Of a stretch of DNA of 64,000 bases, positions 1 to 9,398 are shown in pieces. The stretch is from Caldibacillus thermoamylovorans (GTDB taxonomy: Bacteria > Bacillota > Bacilli > Bacillales > Caldibacillaceae): NCBI RefSeq assembly GCF_000751775.1, contig NZ_CCRF01000045.1, forward strand, positions 108,432 through 172,431, read 5' to 3'. Position 1 is the stretch's first letter; every line of letters begins with the position of its first letter. Under the pieces are notes generated by a model. That model was given only the letters and a program-made list of their open reading frames with translations, did not search any database and was not told the origin of the DNA. The translations under genes and the position numbers were made by a program.

Positions 1-1
1 A

Positions 2-337
2 AAAGTTATTTCGCAAAATATTGCCAATGTTGACACGCCAAATTATAAGGCACAAGAGGTATTACCTTTTAAAACCGTATTAAAAAATGAGCTAAAAAAC
101 ACAAATCACTTATCTGCACAAATAACAAACAATAAACATATACCCTTCCCACCTTCAGAAAATGGAACTGTAACAATTGTAAAAAATAATATCCAATATA
201 ATGAAAGCGGCAATAGTGTCGATGTCGATCAAGAAATGACAAAATTGGCGGAAAACCAAATTTATTACAATGCATTAATCGATAGAATAAGCGGGAAGTT
301 TCAAACGCTCCAATCGGTTATTAAGGGAGGAAAATAA
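2..337 (+). CDS. flgB: Flagellar basal-body rod protein FlgB (5' partial)
   Basis: The reading frame is open from the window edge and encodes the last 111 residues of FlgB, a proximal rod subunit of the flagellar basal body that is exported through the flagellar type III apparatus. The start lies outside the window. The visible N-terminal part contains the rod-protein signature NIANVDTPNYKA, shared by axial proteins. The C-terminal half has the expected end of the family, with a run that includes VDVDQEMTKLAENQ. The stop is 2 bases before the flgC start, and the flgC ribosome site GGGAGG lies inside the last codons, so the two are translationally close. Identification is by motif and by its place before flgC and fliE. 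Confidence 0.95.
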   Translation, partial: KVISQNIANVDTPNYKAQEVLPFKTVLKNELKNTNHLSAQITNNKHIPFPPSENGTVTIVKNNIQYNESGNSVDVDQEMTKLAENQIYYNALIDRISGKFQTLQSVIKGGK

Positions 338-339
338 AA

Positions 340-783
340 TTGTTTTCAGGTCTGAACATTACTTCCAGTGCATTGACAGCACAAAGATTACGGATGGATG
401 TAATATCGTCAAATGTTGCCAATGTTGACTCTACCCGTGCAGAATACGTAAATGGCAGTTGGGTTCCTTATCGCCGGAAAATGGTTGTTCTGGAACCAAA
501 GGGTGAACAATTTTCAACTTTATTAAATAAGGCGATGAATAAAGATACGGTAACCTCGGGTGTAAAAGTTTCAAGAATTGTAGAAGACGAAACTCCTTAT
601 AAACTTGTTTATAACCCTGACCATCCTGATGCGAATGAAAATGGTTATGTACAGATGCCAAATGTGGATCCTCTAAAGGAAATGGTTGATTTAATTAGTG
701 CAACAAGATCTTATGAAGCGAATGTTACCGTCTTTAATGCTTCAAAATCAATGTTAGTTAAAGCATTGGACATTGGAAAATAG
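340..783 (+). CDS. flgC: Flagellar basal-body rod protein FlgC
   Basis: FlgC is a rod subunit that joins the MS ring to the distal rod. The 147-residue product has the axial-protein signature SSNVANVDSTRAEY near residue 30 and the conserved C-terminal coiled segment with EMVDLISATRSYEANVTVFNASK, which packs against other axial proteins. The length is typical of the family. The start is TTG at 340, preceded by GGGAGG within the end of flgB. It is followed by fliE, as in Bacillus. Confidence is high from both motifs and order. Confidence 0.97.
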   Translation: MFSGLNITSSALTAQRLRMDVISSNVANVDSTRAEYVNGSWVPYRRKMVVLEPKGEQFSTLLNKAMNKDTVTSGVKVSRIVEDETPYKLVYNPDHPDANENGYVQMPNVDPLKEMVDLISATRSYEANVTVFNASKSMLVKALDIGK

Positions 784-851
784 GTATATGGTGAATGAAT
801 GATAGATACATAGTTTTTCGCTAGTAAAATCAAATTACGGAGGTGTTATTA

Positions 852-1151
852 TTGGCAATCAACCCGATTTCTCTGAATGTCGGTGCTGTTTCGGAGGCGA
901 GTCATTCGGCAGTTACTCCGTATAAAGCGCAAAAAACATTCTCGAATTTTTTAAAGGATGCCATTAATCAAGTAAATGATGCTCAAATACAGTCTGACAA
1001 CTTAACAAAGAAAATGGCTTTAGGAGAAAACGTAGAATTGCATGATGTTATGATTGCTTCCCAAAAGGCTTCCATTACATTACAGGCAACAATGGAAGTA
1101 CGTAATAAAGTAGTTGAAGCTTACCAAGAAATTATGAGAATGCAAGTCTAA
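852..1151 (+). CDS. fliE: Flagellar hook-basal body protein FliE
   Basis: FliE is the small adaptor between the MS ring (FliF) and the rod, and an early substrate of the flagellar export gate. The 99-residue product contains the family C-terminal pattern with DVMIASQKASITLQATMEVRNK and EAYQEIMRM. I chose TTG at 852 because a strong ribosome site, GGAGGTG at 839-845, lies 6 bases upstream. An in-frame GTG at 843 overlaps that ribosome site and is unlikely to be used. It lies between flgC and fliF, the standard order. Confidence 0.95.
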   Translation: MAINPISLNVGAVSEASHSAVTPYKAQKTFSNFLKDAINQVNDAQIQSDNLTKKMALGENVELHDVMIASQKASITLQATMEVRNKVVEAYQEIMRMQV

Positions 1152-1207
1152 AAAGCAAAAGATATTTGAGGTACTTTAATTAAAAATCACTGTTCGGAGA
1201 GAGATAG

Positions 1208-2806
1208 ATGAAAGAAACGTTGCAAAACACAATAGAGAAAATAAAAAATAATTGGCAGGGGAAAACAAAACGTCATAAGTTCCTTTTGATCGGTTCAATT
1301 ATTTTATTTATTATAATTGTTTCTGTTCTTGTTTTTTTTACTACGAGAACAACGATGGTTCCTTTATACAGTAATCTCACTCCAGCAGAAACAGGGAGCA
1401 TAAAAGAGGCGCTAGATGCAAAAGGGATTCGATCTGAAATTACAGATGGCGGTACGACAATAAACGTACCTAAAGAATCTGTTAACACATTACTTGTGGA
1501 ACTGGCGGCAGAAGGAATTCCTAAAACAGGCAGTATCGATTACTCATTTTTTAGTGAAAACGCCGGGCTTGGCATGACAGATAATGAGTTTGATGTCATG
1601 AAATTGGATGCTATGCAAACCGAGCTGGCCAACTTGATTAAAAGCATTGACGGAATTAAAGATGCAAATGTCATGATTACCCTTCCGGAAAATGGCATCT
1701 TTGTCAAGGACCAAAATGAAGAAGCTTCCGCATCAATTGTGTTAACAACAGAATCCGGATACGATTTTTCGGAAGGACAAATTAAAGCATTGTATACACT
1801 TGTATCAAAATCAGTACCAAACCTTCCTACTGATAATATCGTCATCATGGATCAAAATTTTGAGTACTATGACTTAGAAAATGCAAAAAATTCTTCAAAT
1901 GGAACAGATTTACAAAATCAATTTGCTGTTAAAAAAGAAATAGAACGTGATATACAACGGCAGGTTCAGAGCATGCTGGGTACGTTGATGGGTCAAAATA
2001 AAGTAGCTGTATCGGTGACGGCCGATATCGACTTTACACAAGAGAGCCGTGAAGAAAACCTAGTCGAACCTGTTGATGAAGAAAATATGGAAGGAATTGC
2101 TGTCAGCGCTCAACGAATTAGTGAAACATACACAGGTGAAAATGCCGCAAACGGTGGCGTTCCACAAGCAGAAGATACCGGAGATACTTTGACCGGTTAT
2201 ACGGAAGGAACAACAGGTAATGGGGATTACGAAAAAACGGAAGAAACGATCAATTATGAAGTGAATAAAATCCGTAAAGAAATTGTTGAAAGTCCTTTTA
2301 AAATTCGCGACTTGGGAATCCAAGTGATTGTTGAACCGCCAAATGCCAAAAGTCCCGATTCTGTTTCGACGGAGGTAGAGCAAGCAATTCAGGATATGTT
2401 AAGCACAATTGTCCGTACATCGATTGATAAATCCGATAATAATGCTAATTTGACCGATGCGGATATTGAAAATAAAATTTCTGTCACTTTCCAACCGTTA
2501 TTAGGAAAAGCGACGAATCCAAGTCAAACAACAGAAAGTAGTTTTCCTGTTTGGGGTTATATCGTTATCGGTATTCTTGCACTTGTGATTATTGTTTTAC
2601 TCATTTTGTTTTTACGTAAACGACGGGAAGAACTAGAGGTTGAAGAAGAAGTTATTGAAACAAAACAAGAACCGCTATATGTTCCGGATTTAAATGAACC
2701 GAAAGAAACAGAAGAAATGATTAGAAAGAACCAAATTGAAAAGATGGCAAAAGAAAAACCAGATGAATTTGTCAAACTAATACGTACATGGCTTTCTCAA
2801 GAGTAA
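1208..2806 (+). CDS. fliF: Flagellar MS-ring protein FliF
   Basis: FliF forms the membrane-embedded MS ring on which the rotor and rod assemble. The 532-residue protein has a basic N-terminus, a first transmembrane helix near residues 24-44, a large periplasm-facing part with ring-building motifs (for example VPLYSNLTPAETG and the LDAMQTELANLIKSIDGIKDANV region), a low-complexity glycine/threonine-rich loop around residues 290-345, a second transmembrane helix near residues 447-468, and an acidic cytoplasmic tail. The tail ends in PDEFVKLIRTWL, the segment expected to bind FliG. Start ATG is preceded by GGAGAGAG. Confidence 0.97.
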   Translation: MKETLQNTIEKIKNNWQGKTKRHKFLLIGSIILFIIIVSVLVFFTTRTTMVPLYSNLTPAETGSIKEALDAKGIRSEITDGGTTINVPKESVNTLLVELAAEGIPKTGSIDYSFFSENAGLGMTDNEFDVMKLDAMQTELANLIKSIDGIKDANVMITLPENGIFVKDQNEEASASIVLTTESGYDFSEGQIKALYTLVSKSVPNLPTDNIVIMDQNFEYYDLENAKNSSNGTDLQNQFAVKKEIERDIQRQVQSMLGTLMGQNKVAVSVTADIDFTQESREENLVEPVDEENMEGIAVSAQRISETYTGENAANGGVPQAEDTGDTLTGYTEGTTGNGDYEKTEETINYEVNKIRKEIVESPFKIRDLGIQVIVEPPNAKSPDSVSTEVEQAIQDMLSTIVRTSIDKSDNNANLTDADIENKISVTFQPLLGKATNPSQTTESSFPVWGYIVIGILALVIIVLLILFLRKRREELEVEEEVIETKQEPLYVPDLNEPKETEEMIRKNQIEKMAKEKPDEFVKLIRTWLSQE

Positions 2807-2818
2807 GGAGGTGATTTT

Positions 2819-3829
2819 TTGGCTGAAAAAAAAGAATTGACCGGAAAACAAAAAGCCGCTATCCTTCTCATCTCGCTTGGTCCCGACGTATCAGCATCTG
2901 TTTATAAATATTTAACAGAGGAAGAAATTGAAAAATTAACATTGGAAATTTCCACGATAAAAAATGTTACAGCTGATAAGAAAGAAGAAGTTATTGAGGA
3001 ATTCCATAATCTTGCCTTAGCTCAAGATTATATTTCACAAGGCGGGATCGGCTATGCAAAAATGATACTAGAGAAAGCTTTAGGAAGTGAGCAGGCAACA
3101 GCCATACTCAATCGTTTGACTTCAGCATTACAAGTGAGACCGTTTGATTTTGCCAGAAAAGCGGATCCAAATCAAATATTAAATTTTATTCAAAATGAGC
3201 ATCCGCAAACGATCGCCTTAATTCTGTCCTATTTAGACGCTAACCAGGCAGCAACCATTTTGTCCAATTTACCTGAGGAAATGCAGGCGGATGTTGCTAG
3301 GAGAATAGCTTTAATGGACAGCACATCACCGGAAGTAATTTATGAGGTAGAACAAATTTTGGAACAAAAACTTTCCGCAACATTTACGCATGATTATACG
3401 CAAACCGGTGGTATAGAGGCGATTGTGGAAGTATTGAACGGTGTCGATCGGGCGACAGAGAGAACAATACTCGAAGGTTTGGAAAAGAAAGATCCTGAGC
3501 TGGCAGAGGAAATTAAGAAACGGATGTTTGTCTTTGAAGATATTGTCACTCTTGATAATCGTGCTATTCAAATGATTATTCGAGATTGCGAAAATGAAGA
3601 CTTACTGCTTGCACTAAAAGTCGCCAGTGATGAAGTGAAAGAAATCATCTTTCGAAATATGTCAACACGGATGCGTGATACATTTAAAGAAGAACTTGAG
3701 ATTATGGGGCCTGTCCGTTTACGTGATGTTGAGGAGGCACAAGGAAGGATCGTTTCGATCATTCGTGGACTGGAAGAAGCAGGAGAAATCATTATTGTTC
3801 GTGGGGGAGGAGATGATATCATTGTCTAA
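2819..3829 (+). CDS. fliG: Flagellar motor switch protein FliG
   Basis: FliG couples the MS ring to the stators and carries the torque-generating charged face of the rotor. The 336-residue product is of family length. The N-terminal FliF-binding domain begins ELTGKQKAAILLISLG, the middle domain includes NEHPQTIALILSYL (the EHPQ motif used in FliM binding), and the C-terminal domain contains a charged helix with NRAIQMIIRDCENEDLLLALK. The start is TTG at 2819 with AAGGAGGTG at 2806-2813. The 3' end overlaps the proposed fliH start by 8 bases. Confidence 0.97.
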   Translation: MAEKKELTGKQKAAILLISLGPDVSASVYKYLTEEEIEKLTLEISTIKNVTADKKEEVIEEFHNLALAQDYISQGGIGYAKMILEKALGSEQATAILNRLTSALQVRPFDFARKADPNQILNFIQNEHPQTIALILSYLDANQAATILSNLPEEMQADVARRIALMDSTSPEVIYEVEQILEQKLSATFTHDYTQTGGIEAIVEVLNGVDRATERTILEGLEKKDPELAEEIKKRMFVFEDIVTLDNRAIQMIIRDCENEDLLLALKVASDEVKEIIFRNMSTRMRDTFKEELEIMGPVRLRDVEEAQGRIVSIIRGLEEAGEIIIVRGGGDDIIV

Positions 3830-4583
3830 CGTTGTTAAAAGAACCAATACAGATGAAATGGAAGAAAAAATAACGATCCGTTTACTGACAATGAATCGTT
3901 CAAGACAACCACACGAAGAAACAGACGGTTCCATTCAACCTCTTCAAAATAATGAACAAATCGAAAAGGCTACTAAAGAAGCAAATTTAATTGTTGAACG
4001 TGCGAATCAAGAAGCAGAACAAATTCGCCGGCAAATAGAAAAAGAAAAACAGTTATTTGCCAAAGAAAAAGAGAAAATATACCAACAAGCTCATCATGAA
4101 GGTTATACAAAAGGAATTCAACTTGGTCAAGAAAAAGGTTATCGGAAAGTGGAAGAACTTATTCAATTTGCAAAGTCCATTGTTGATGATGCAAAGATTG
4201 AATATCAAAAATGTGTCGATAAATCCGAACAAACAATCTTGACTTTAAGTCTTAAAGTTGCTGAAAAAATTCTTTGCTCAAGTTTACATGAAAATGAAGA
4301 AAGGTTTTTACCGTTAGTAAAAAAGGCAATTGATGAAGTGAAAAATTATAAAGAGGTTCAAATATATGTAAATCCGAGCCGTTACGCCTTACTTGTCAAG
4401 AAAAAAGATGAACTTTTGCCTCATTTTCATGATGGACAACTATATATTTATCCTGATGAAAATTTATCAGAAACGGGCTGTATTATTGAAACGGATGGAT
4501 TACGGATGGATGTCGGCCTTGATACCCAACTCCGGGAAATAAAAAAGAAATTGTTTGAACTATTCATTGGTGATGAAGAATGA
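3822..4583 (+). CDS. fliH: Flagellar assembly protein FliH
   Basis: FliH is the peripheral stalk-like regulator of the export ATPase FliI. The 253-residue product is rich in charged coiled coil (residues about 45-100, with GxxxG-like spacing in GYTKGIQLGQEKGY) and ends with the V-type ATPase E-subunit-like domain (LSLKVAEKIL, EVQIYVNPSRY). I prefer TTG at 3822, 9 bases after AGGAG at 3808-3812. An ATG at 3813 touches that ribosome site, so it is a weaker choice and would add 3 residues. The end overlaps fliI by 4 bases (ATGA). Confidence 0.9.
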   Translation: MSNVVKRTNTDEMEEKITIRLLTMNRSRQPHEETDGSIQPLQNNEQIEKATKEANLIVERANQEAEQIRRQIEKEKQLFAKEKEKIYQQAHHEGYTKGIQLGQEKGYRKVEELIQFAKSIVDDAKIEYQKCVDKSEQTILTLSLKVAEKILCSSLHENEERFLPLVKKAIDEVKNYKEVQIYVNPSRYALLVKKKDELLPHFHDGQLYIYPDENLSETGCIIETDGLRMDVGLDTQLREIKKKLFELFIGDEE

Positions 4584-5902
4584 AAGCAATCGATTTAGTA
4601 CATCATCTTGCAACCATTGATACTTACAAACGATACGGCAGGGTTAAACAAGTTGTGGGAATCATGATTGAATCAAAAGGACCGACTTGTTCGATTGGCG
4701 ATATTTGTTACATTTATCCGAAAAGCGGCTCAGGGAAGAAAAAAATATTAGGAGAAGTCGTCGGGTTTAAAGACGAAAATGTCTATATTATGCCTTTTAC
4801 AACGGTAAGTGATATTGCTCCTGGCTGGTTGGTAGAAAGTACGGAAAAACCTTTGGATATTAAAGTAGGGGATGCATTGATAGGGAATGTACTTGATTCC
4901 ATGGGAAAACCATTGGATGGTTCGCTCCTCCCTGATAATTTACGTAGCTGGCCAACTGAACGAAAACCTCCCAATCCGCTTCATCGGCCGCCAATTACGA
5001 AACCGTTAGAAGTTGGTGTTCGTTCCATTGATGGCTTATTAACGATTGGAAAAGGGCAACGAATCGGTATTTTTGCAGGTAGTGGAGTCGGGAAGAGTAC
5101 ATTGCTGGGGATGATTGCCCGAAATACAAAAGCAGACTTAAATGTAATAGCATTAATTGGTGAACGAGGTAGGGAAGTTCGAGAATTTATTGAACATGAT
5201 CTCGGTCCAGAAGGATTAAAACGTTCGATTGTAGTGGCAGCGACAAGTGATCAACCTGCCTTGATGAGAATTAAAGGTGCATATACAGCAACGGCAATAG
5301 CAGAATATTATCGCGACAAAGGTTTAGATGTGATGCTGATGATGGATTCCATCACCCGGATTGCGATGGCACAAAGAGAAGTAGGACTGGCAACCGGTGA
5401 ACCACCAGCAACAAAAGGATACACGCCTTCTGTATTTTCCATGCTGCCCGTTTTACTGGAACGGACCGGTACTAATGCAAATGGATCCATTACGGCGATT
5501 TATACTGTACTCGTTGATGGTGATGATTTTAATGAACCAATTGCGGATACTGTTCGTGGGATATTGGACGGACATATTGTATTAGACCGAAATTTGGCTA
5601 ACAAAGGACAATACCCCGCCATCAATATCTTGAAAAGTATCAGTAGATTAATGAACTCTTTAGTCACAAGAGAGCATTTTGATGCGGCCAACCGTTTTAG
5701 AGATTTATTAAATACATATGAACAATCGGAGGATTTAATCAACATAGGTGCTTATAAAAAAGGCTCTTCAAAAGAAATCGATGAAGCCATTGAGTATTAT
5801 CCAAAAATCATTTCATATTTAAAACAACGAACTGATGAAAAAATTTCAATGGAAGAAAGTATTACTCTATTAAATAAACTTTTCGCAGGTGATTATCAGT
5901 GA
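4580..5902 (+). CDS. fliI: Flagellum-specific ATPase FliI
   Basis: FliI is the hexameric ATPase of the flagellar type III export machine, related to F1-ATPase beta. The 440-residue product has a P-loop GSGVGKST at residues 167-174, a Walker B region ending VMLMMDSITR near residues 250-262, and the family stretch GEPPATKGYTPSVF. The substrate-sorting N-terminal barrel is intact. ATG at 4580 overlaps the fliH stop, and the 3' end overlaps fliJ by 4 bases, which indicates coupled translation of the ATPase complex FliH-FliI-FliJ. Confidence 0.97.
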   Translation: MKAIDLVHHLATIDTYKRYGRVKQVVGIMIESKGPTCSIGDICYIYPKSGSGKKKILGEVVGFKDENVYIMPFTTVSDIAPGWLVESTEKPLDIKVGDALIGNVLDSMGKPLDGSLLPDNLRSWPTERKPPNPLHRPPITKPLEVGVRSIDGLLTIGKGQRIGIFAGSGVGKSTLLGMIARNTKADLNVIALIGERGREVREFIEHDLGPEGLKRSIVVAATSDQPALMRIKGAYTATAIAEYYRDKGLDVMLMMDSITRIAMAQREVGLATGEPPATKGYTPSVFSMLPVLLERTGTNANGSITAIYTVLVDGDDFNEPIADTVRGILDGHIVLDRNLANKGQYPAINILKSISRLMNSLVTREHFDAANRFRDLLNTYEQSEDLINIGAYKKGSSKEIDEAIEYYPKIISYLKQRTDEKISMEESITLLNKLFAGDYQ

Positions 5903-6339
5903 AATTTACATTTAAACTGGAAAAACTTTTAGACTTGCGTGAAAAAGAAAAAGAAGAGCAGGTATTTATGTATGAAAAAGCCATCCGTAAGTTTGAAGAA
6001 GTCGCAGAAAAGCTATATCACTTATTGAAGAAAAAGGAAGATATTGAACAACAGCAATTAAAAAAAATTGAATCCGGGGTCAGTATCCGGGAAATTCGTT
6101 TAGGACAACATTATTTATTAAATTTACAAAAAGAAATTGACAGCTACCAACAATTAGTCTTTCATGCCCGCAAACATATGCAGGAAGAGGAACAACGCCT
6201 GATTGAAAAAAATATTGAAGTTAAAAAAATGGAAAAGATGAAAAGCAAAGAATACGAAAAATTTCTCCATTTTCTGGATGTGGAAGATCGTAAAGTAATG
6301 GACGAAATTTCTATGCAAATCGTGGCGAGGGAGAAGTAA
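5899..6339 (+). CDS. fliJ: Flagellar export chaperone/stalk protein FliJ
   Basis: FliJ is a coiled-coil protein that fits into the FliI ring, like the gamma subunit of F1-ATPase, and connects it to FlhA. The 146-residue product is almost entirely charged helix, beginning FKLEKLLDLREKEKEEQ, the usual N-terminal pattern of FliJ. It starts with GTG at 5899, overlapping the fliI stop by 4 bases. Sequence conservation in the family is low, so identification rests on helix pattern, length and location. Confidence 0.93.
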   Translation: MKFTFKLEKLLDLREKEKEEQVFMYEKAIRKFEEVAEKLYHLLKKKEDIEQQQLKKIESGVSIREIRLGQHYLLNLQKEIDSYQQLVFHARKHMQEEEQRLIEKNIEVKKMEKMKSKEYEKFLHFLDVEDRKVMDEISMQIVAREK

Positions 6340-6346
6340 TGTCACA

Positions 6347-6946
6347 ATGAGAGAGGAAAATAAAACAATGGAAGAAAACAAATCGGGAATTTTAAAGAAG
6401 CTATTTTATTTTGTCATCATCCCTTTTTTGCTTATTCTAACCATTGTTCTCATTATATCTACCGTTTCGGGATTGAATATTTTTCAGGAAGCAGCAAAAA
6501 TACCTGTCATTGGAAGTTTGTTTTCTAGTAAGGATATGGCAACCACTTCAATAGAAGAATATGATCAGCAAATCAATAAACTTCAGGCCCAATTAAAAAA
6601 TCAGGAAAAAAAGGTTGAAGATTTGCAGTCGGAATTAGAAAAGAAAGACCAAGAAATAGCAACTTTGCAAGAGGAAAAAGAAAACTTCGAAAACACTCAA
6701 GTGGAGCCGGGAAATGAAAATGTAAATGCAAATGATCAGAATGAAACAGATACGCAATGGAACGAAGTTATCAAAACTTATGAAAAGATGAAACCACAAA
6801 GCGCCGCAAACATTCTTGCGCAGATGGATGAAACAACAGCTCTTAATATTATGACCGATTTAAAAGAGGATACATTGGCACGGATTCTGGAAAAAATGCC
6901 GGTAGAAAAGGCTGCCAATTTTACCGCTAAATTAGCTAATCAATAA
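6347..6946 (+). CDS. ylxF: YlxF, MotE/MgtE-N-like flagellar protein
   Basis: The product is 199 residues. It has a transmembrane helix near residues 20-45 (FYFVIIPFLLILTIVLII), a coiled coil at about 75-115, and a C-terminal helical domain (KMKPQSAANILAQMDETTA, then LARILEKMPVEKAANF) of the MgtE-N/FliG-middle-like fold. Related MotE proteins in other bacteria stabilise the stator MotC or act as chaperones. Its function in Bacillus is not settled, and that role is inference here. An alternative start at ATG 6368 has a better ribosome site (GAGAGGAA at 6349-6356) and would remove 7 residues. It lies between fliJ and fliK as in Bacillus. Confidence 0.85.
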   Translation: MREENKTMEENKSGILKKLFYFVIIPFLLILTIVLIISTVSGLNIFQEAAKIPVIGSLFSSKDMATTSIEEYDQQINKLQAQLKNQEKKVEDLQSELEKKDQEIATLQEEKENFENTQVEPGNENVNANDQNETDTQWNEVIKTYEKMKPQSAANILAQMDETTALNIMTDLKEDTLARILEKMPVEKAANFTAKLANQ

Positions 6947-6976
6947 AACTATGTAAACTTGAAAGGAGGTGAAAAC

Positions 6977-8320
6977 ATGATCAGTGTCTTAGGCAATTTG
7001 CAAGTTTTATTAACAAATCCGCAACAAAATCATGACCCGCTAGTTAGACAAGAGGGACAAGTCGGCAGTTTTGAACAGTTACTGGCTTTGTTTGCAAATC
7101 ATTTACTTGAGGAAAATGCCAATCAAGGAAAGAATGTTAACCAAGGAAAGATGGTTTCATTTGAAGGACTTGGCCAGAGGGAAGCAAGTGAAGATACGTC
7201 GATGAACTTGGAAGAGCTACTGGAATTTACTGGTATTGATGCAGATGATTTATTGACTTCAATCCTGAATATCCTCGGTTTATTACTTAAAGAAACGAAG
7301 GATAATGGAACAGAAGACGAACAGATTCAAGAACAAATTCAACAACTTTTGGAAGAGGTAAAAAAAGATCAAGGAAATCCTCAAGGTTTTGTGAATCTCT
7401 TACAATTAATGAACCAATTTGAGTTTTCTCAAGTTATCAGCTCGGAACAAAGTCAAGATTTTACAAATGTTGTTAAGACTGCCGTTGTTTTATATCGATT
7501 GTTAAATGATAATAAAAAACCGGGTTTCCTTACACAAGAGCAGGAAAAAATTATAAAAACCTTTTATCAAAATTTACAAGCAAATATGAAAAAATCGGAT
7601 GTTATGCAATCGGCTTTTGCCAAGTTGGATACGGATAAAGGGGTTGAAGATCTTTCTGTGTTTAGAAGTAAGCAGCCCTATCTAATGATTCGGACCGTTG
7701 ATATGAAGAGTTTCGGCGAAGCACCATCATCGCATATGATCAATAACAATGAAGTGATTGATGTCAGTGAACTGCCAAAAATTGGATCAGATGAAACCGG
7801 TCAAAATCAACAATTATCAGGAAAGCCAATAGAAGCGGGGACTGTCCAAACTCCTAACACAGGTGGTTCGCTTCAATTATTGGAAGGGAACAAGCCGGTC
7901 ACGATGGAACGTTTTATAAAAGATTTTGAAACGATTTTAGCCAAAAGTAAATTTTACCAAAACGGTCAAGTACAAAAGTTGACTATCCAGTTAAAGCCGG
8001 AACATTTAGGCACATTAAAAATTGAACTCATTCAACAGCATAATGAACTTGTTGCAAAAATTATTTCGTCAACGACAAGTGCTAGAGAGTTATTAGAGTC
8101 GCAATCTCAAGCATTAAAACAAGCACTCGTGCAGCAAAATATCCCAATTAATCGGATTGATTTTCTTGATGAAACCCAGCAGGAAGGATTCAATCATCAA
8201 CAACCTAACCAAAACAACGATCATCCTGGATATGATCAGCATGAAGAAAAAGAAAATGAACATAATAATGAAAATTTCATGGAAACTTTTAAGGCGACAC
8301 TATTAAACTATGAAATTTAG
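6977..8320 (+). CDS. fliK: Flagellar hook-length control protein FliK
   Basis: FliK is the secreted ruler that measures hook length and switches FlhB from hook to filament export. The 447-residue product has a divergent glutamine/asparagine-rich N-terminal part and a conserved C-terminal hook-length domain around residues 330-400, with KLTIQLKPEHLGTLKIEL and a following LLESQSQALKQAL. The tail is rich in H, N and Q. I chose ATG at 6977, directly behind AAAGGAGGTG at 6961-6970. An in-frame upstream ATG at 6959 has no ribosome site. The next gene, flgD, follows after 8 bases. Confidence 0.93.
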   Translation: MISVLGNLQVLLTNPQQNHDPLVRQEGQVGSFEQLLALFANHLLEENANQGKNVNQGKMVSFEGLGQREASEDTSMNLEELLEFTGIDADDLLTSILNILGLLLKETKDNGTEDEQIQEQIQQLLEEVKKDQGNPQGFVNLLQLMNQFEFSQVISSEQSQDFTNVVKTAVVLYRLLNDNKKPGFLTQEQEKIIKTFYQNLQANMKKSDVMQSAFAKLDTDKGVEDLSVFRSKQPYLMIRTVDMKSFGEAPSSHMINNNEVIDVSELPKIGSDETGQNQQLSGKPIEAGTVQTPNTGGSLQLLEGNKPVTMERFIKDFETILAKSKFYQNGQVQKLTIQLKPEHLGTLKIELIQQHNELVAKIISSTTSARELLESQSQALKQALVQQNIPINRIDFLDETQQEGFNHQQPNQNNDHPGYDQHEEKENEHNNENFMETFKATLLNYEI

Positions 8321-8328
8321 GTGATTTC

Positions 8329-8967
8329 ATGACGAATACAATAGATTCAAGTTATTATTTATCAAATGCCAAACAGAGTTCTACTAATAATAATACATTG
8401 GGAAAAGATGCTTTTTTAAAGTTATTAGTAACCCAATTGCAAAACCAGGACCCGCTAAATCCAATGCAAGACCGTGAATTTATTGCCCAGATGGCAACCT
8501 TTTCCCAGCTCGAACAAATGATAACAATGAATCAGTCGATGGAAGAGTTAATTTCCGTTCAAAAGGAACAGCAAATGCTTTCTTACCAATCTTTACTGGG
8601 AATGGAAGTTAAGTGGGATAAAATCACTTACCCTAGCGATGAAAAGGCTGAGCCAATTATCGAAAACGGGACAGGAATCATTACTTCAATAAAGTTTACC
8701 GAGGATGGTGTGAAATTATACTTGGAAGACGGTACAGAATTAACACCTAGTAATATTTCAGGGGTGTCGGTTCAAGAAAAGGGGAATCAACTTGCCAATG
8801 CAAGCAATCTCATAGGAAAAAAGGTTTCTTGGGAAGAAAAAGGTGAACTGCAATATGCCATCGTTCAAGCAGTAAGTCAAAAAGACGGGCAAATTTTTTA
8901 TCAAGTAAATGATCAAACAGGAACGAAATTGACGATCGACCAAATTCTTTCAATCATGGTTGCTTAG
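8329..8967 (+). CDS. flgD: Flagellar hook-capping protein FlgD
   Basis: FlgD is the scaffold cap for hook polymerisation. The 212-residue product carries the N-terminal FlgD signature GKDAFLKLLVTQLQNQDPLNPM followed by EFIAQMATFSQLEQM, both diagnostic. The C-terminal part has a Tudor-like repeat pattern (LLGMEVKWD and NLIGKKVSWEEKG) typical of Bacillus FlgD. It starts with ATG at 8329, 8 bases after fliK, with GGTGATTTC upstream. It sits just before the hook gene, with one small gene between them. Confidence 0.96.
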   Translation: MTNTIDSSYYLSNAKQSSTNNNTLGKDAFLKLLVTQLQNQDPLNPMQDREFIAQMATFSQLEQMITMNQSMEELISVQKEQQMLSYQSLLGMEVKWDKITYPSDEKAEPIIENGTGIITSIKFTEDGVKLYLEDGTELTPSNISGVSVQEKGNQLANASNLIGKKVSWEEKGELQYAIVQAVSQKDGQIFYQVNDQTGTKLTIDQILSIMVA

Positions 8968-9021
8968 GCGATCTTGAAAAATGATTCTCTGGAAATTAAT
9001 CTGGAGTCAGGGGTTGATGAA

Positions 9022-9396
9022 ATGCAAATAAGAAATACATTTATTCCACCAATTGGTATCCAAAAATTGAATACAGAAAACAAAAGTAGAACGACAAATA
9101 CGAATTTTGCCGACCATTTGCAAGAGGCGATAAAAAATGATACCAATTTAACCATTAGCAAACATGCGAAAACACGCATCGAACAAAGAAATATAGAAAT
9201 TAGCTCGGAAGATTGGAAGAAAATTAGTGAAAAAGTAACCGAGGCGAAACAAATGGGTGTCAATGAATCATTAGTTCTTTTAGACCATGCGGCTTTAATT
9301 GTCAGTGCAAAAAATCAAACGGTTATTACTGCAATGGACCGTAGTGAGACCAACTCACAAATTTTCACTAATATTAATGGAACCATTATTATCTAG
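9022..9396 (+). CDS. Flagellar operon protein, small conserved family (TIGR02530-like)
   Basis: The 124-residue product matches what I know of a small, uncharacterised flagellar-operon family found in Bacillaceae and Clostridia between flgD and flgE. Visible features are FADHLQEAIKNDTNLTISKHAKTR, which resembles family members with a S-KHA-RI core, and a C-terminal stretch ALIVSAKNQTVITAMDR with NINGTIII at the end. There is no signal peptide or membrane helix. The start at ATG 9022 has AGGGG at 9009-9013. An in-frame TTG at 8974 would add 16 residues. Position suggests a role in hook assembly, but this is inference. Confidence 0.8.
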   Translation: MQIRNTFIPPIGIQKLNTENKSRTTNTNFADHLQEAIKNDTNLTISKHAKTRIEQRNIEISSEDWKKISEKVTEAKQMGVNESLVLLDHAALIVSAKNQTVITAMDRSETNSQIFTNINGTIII

Positions 9397-9398
9397 AC

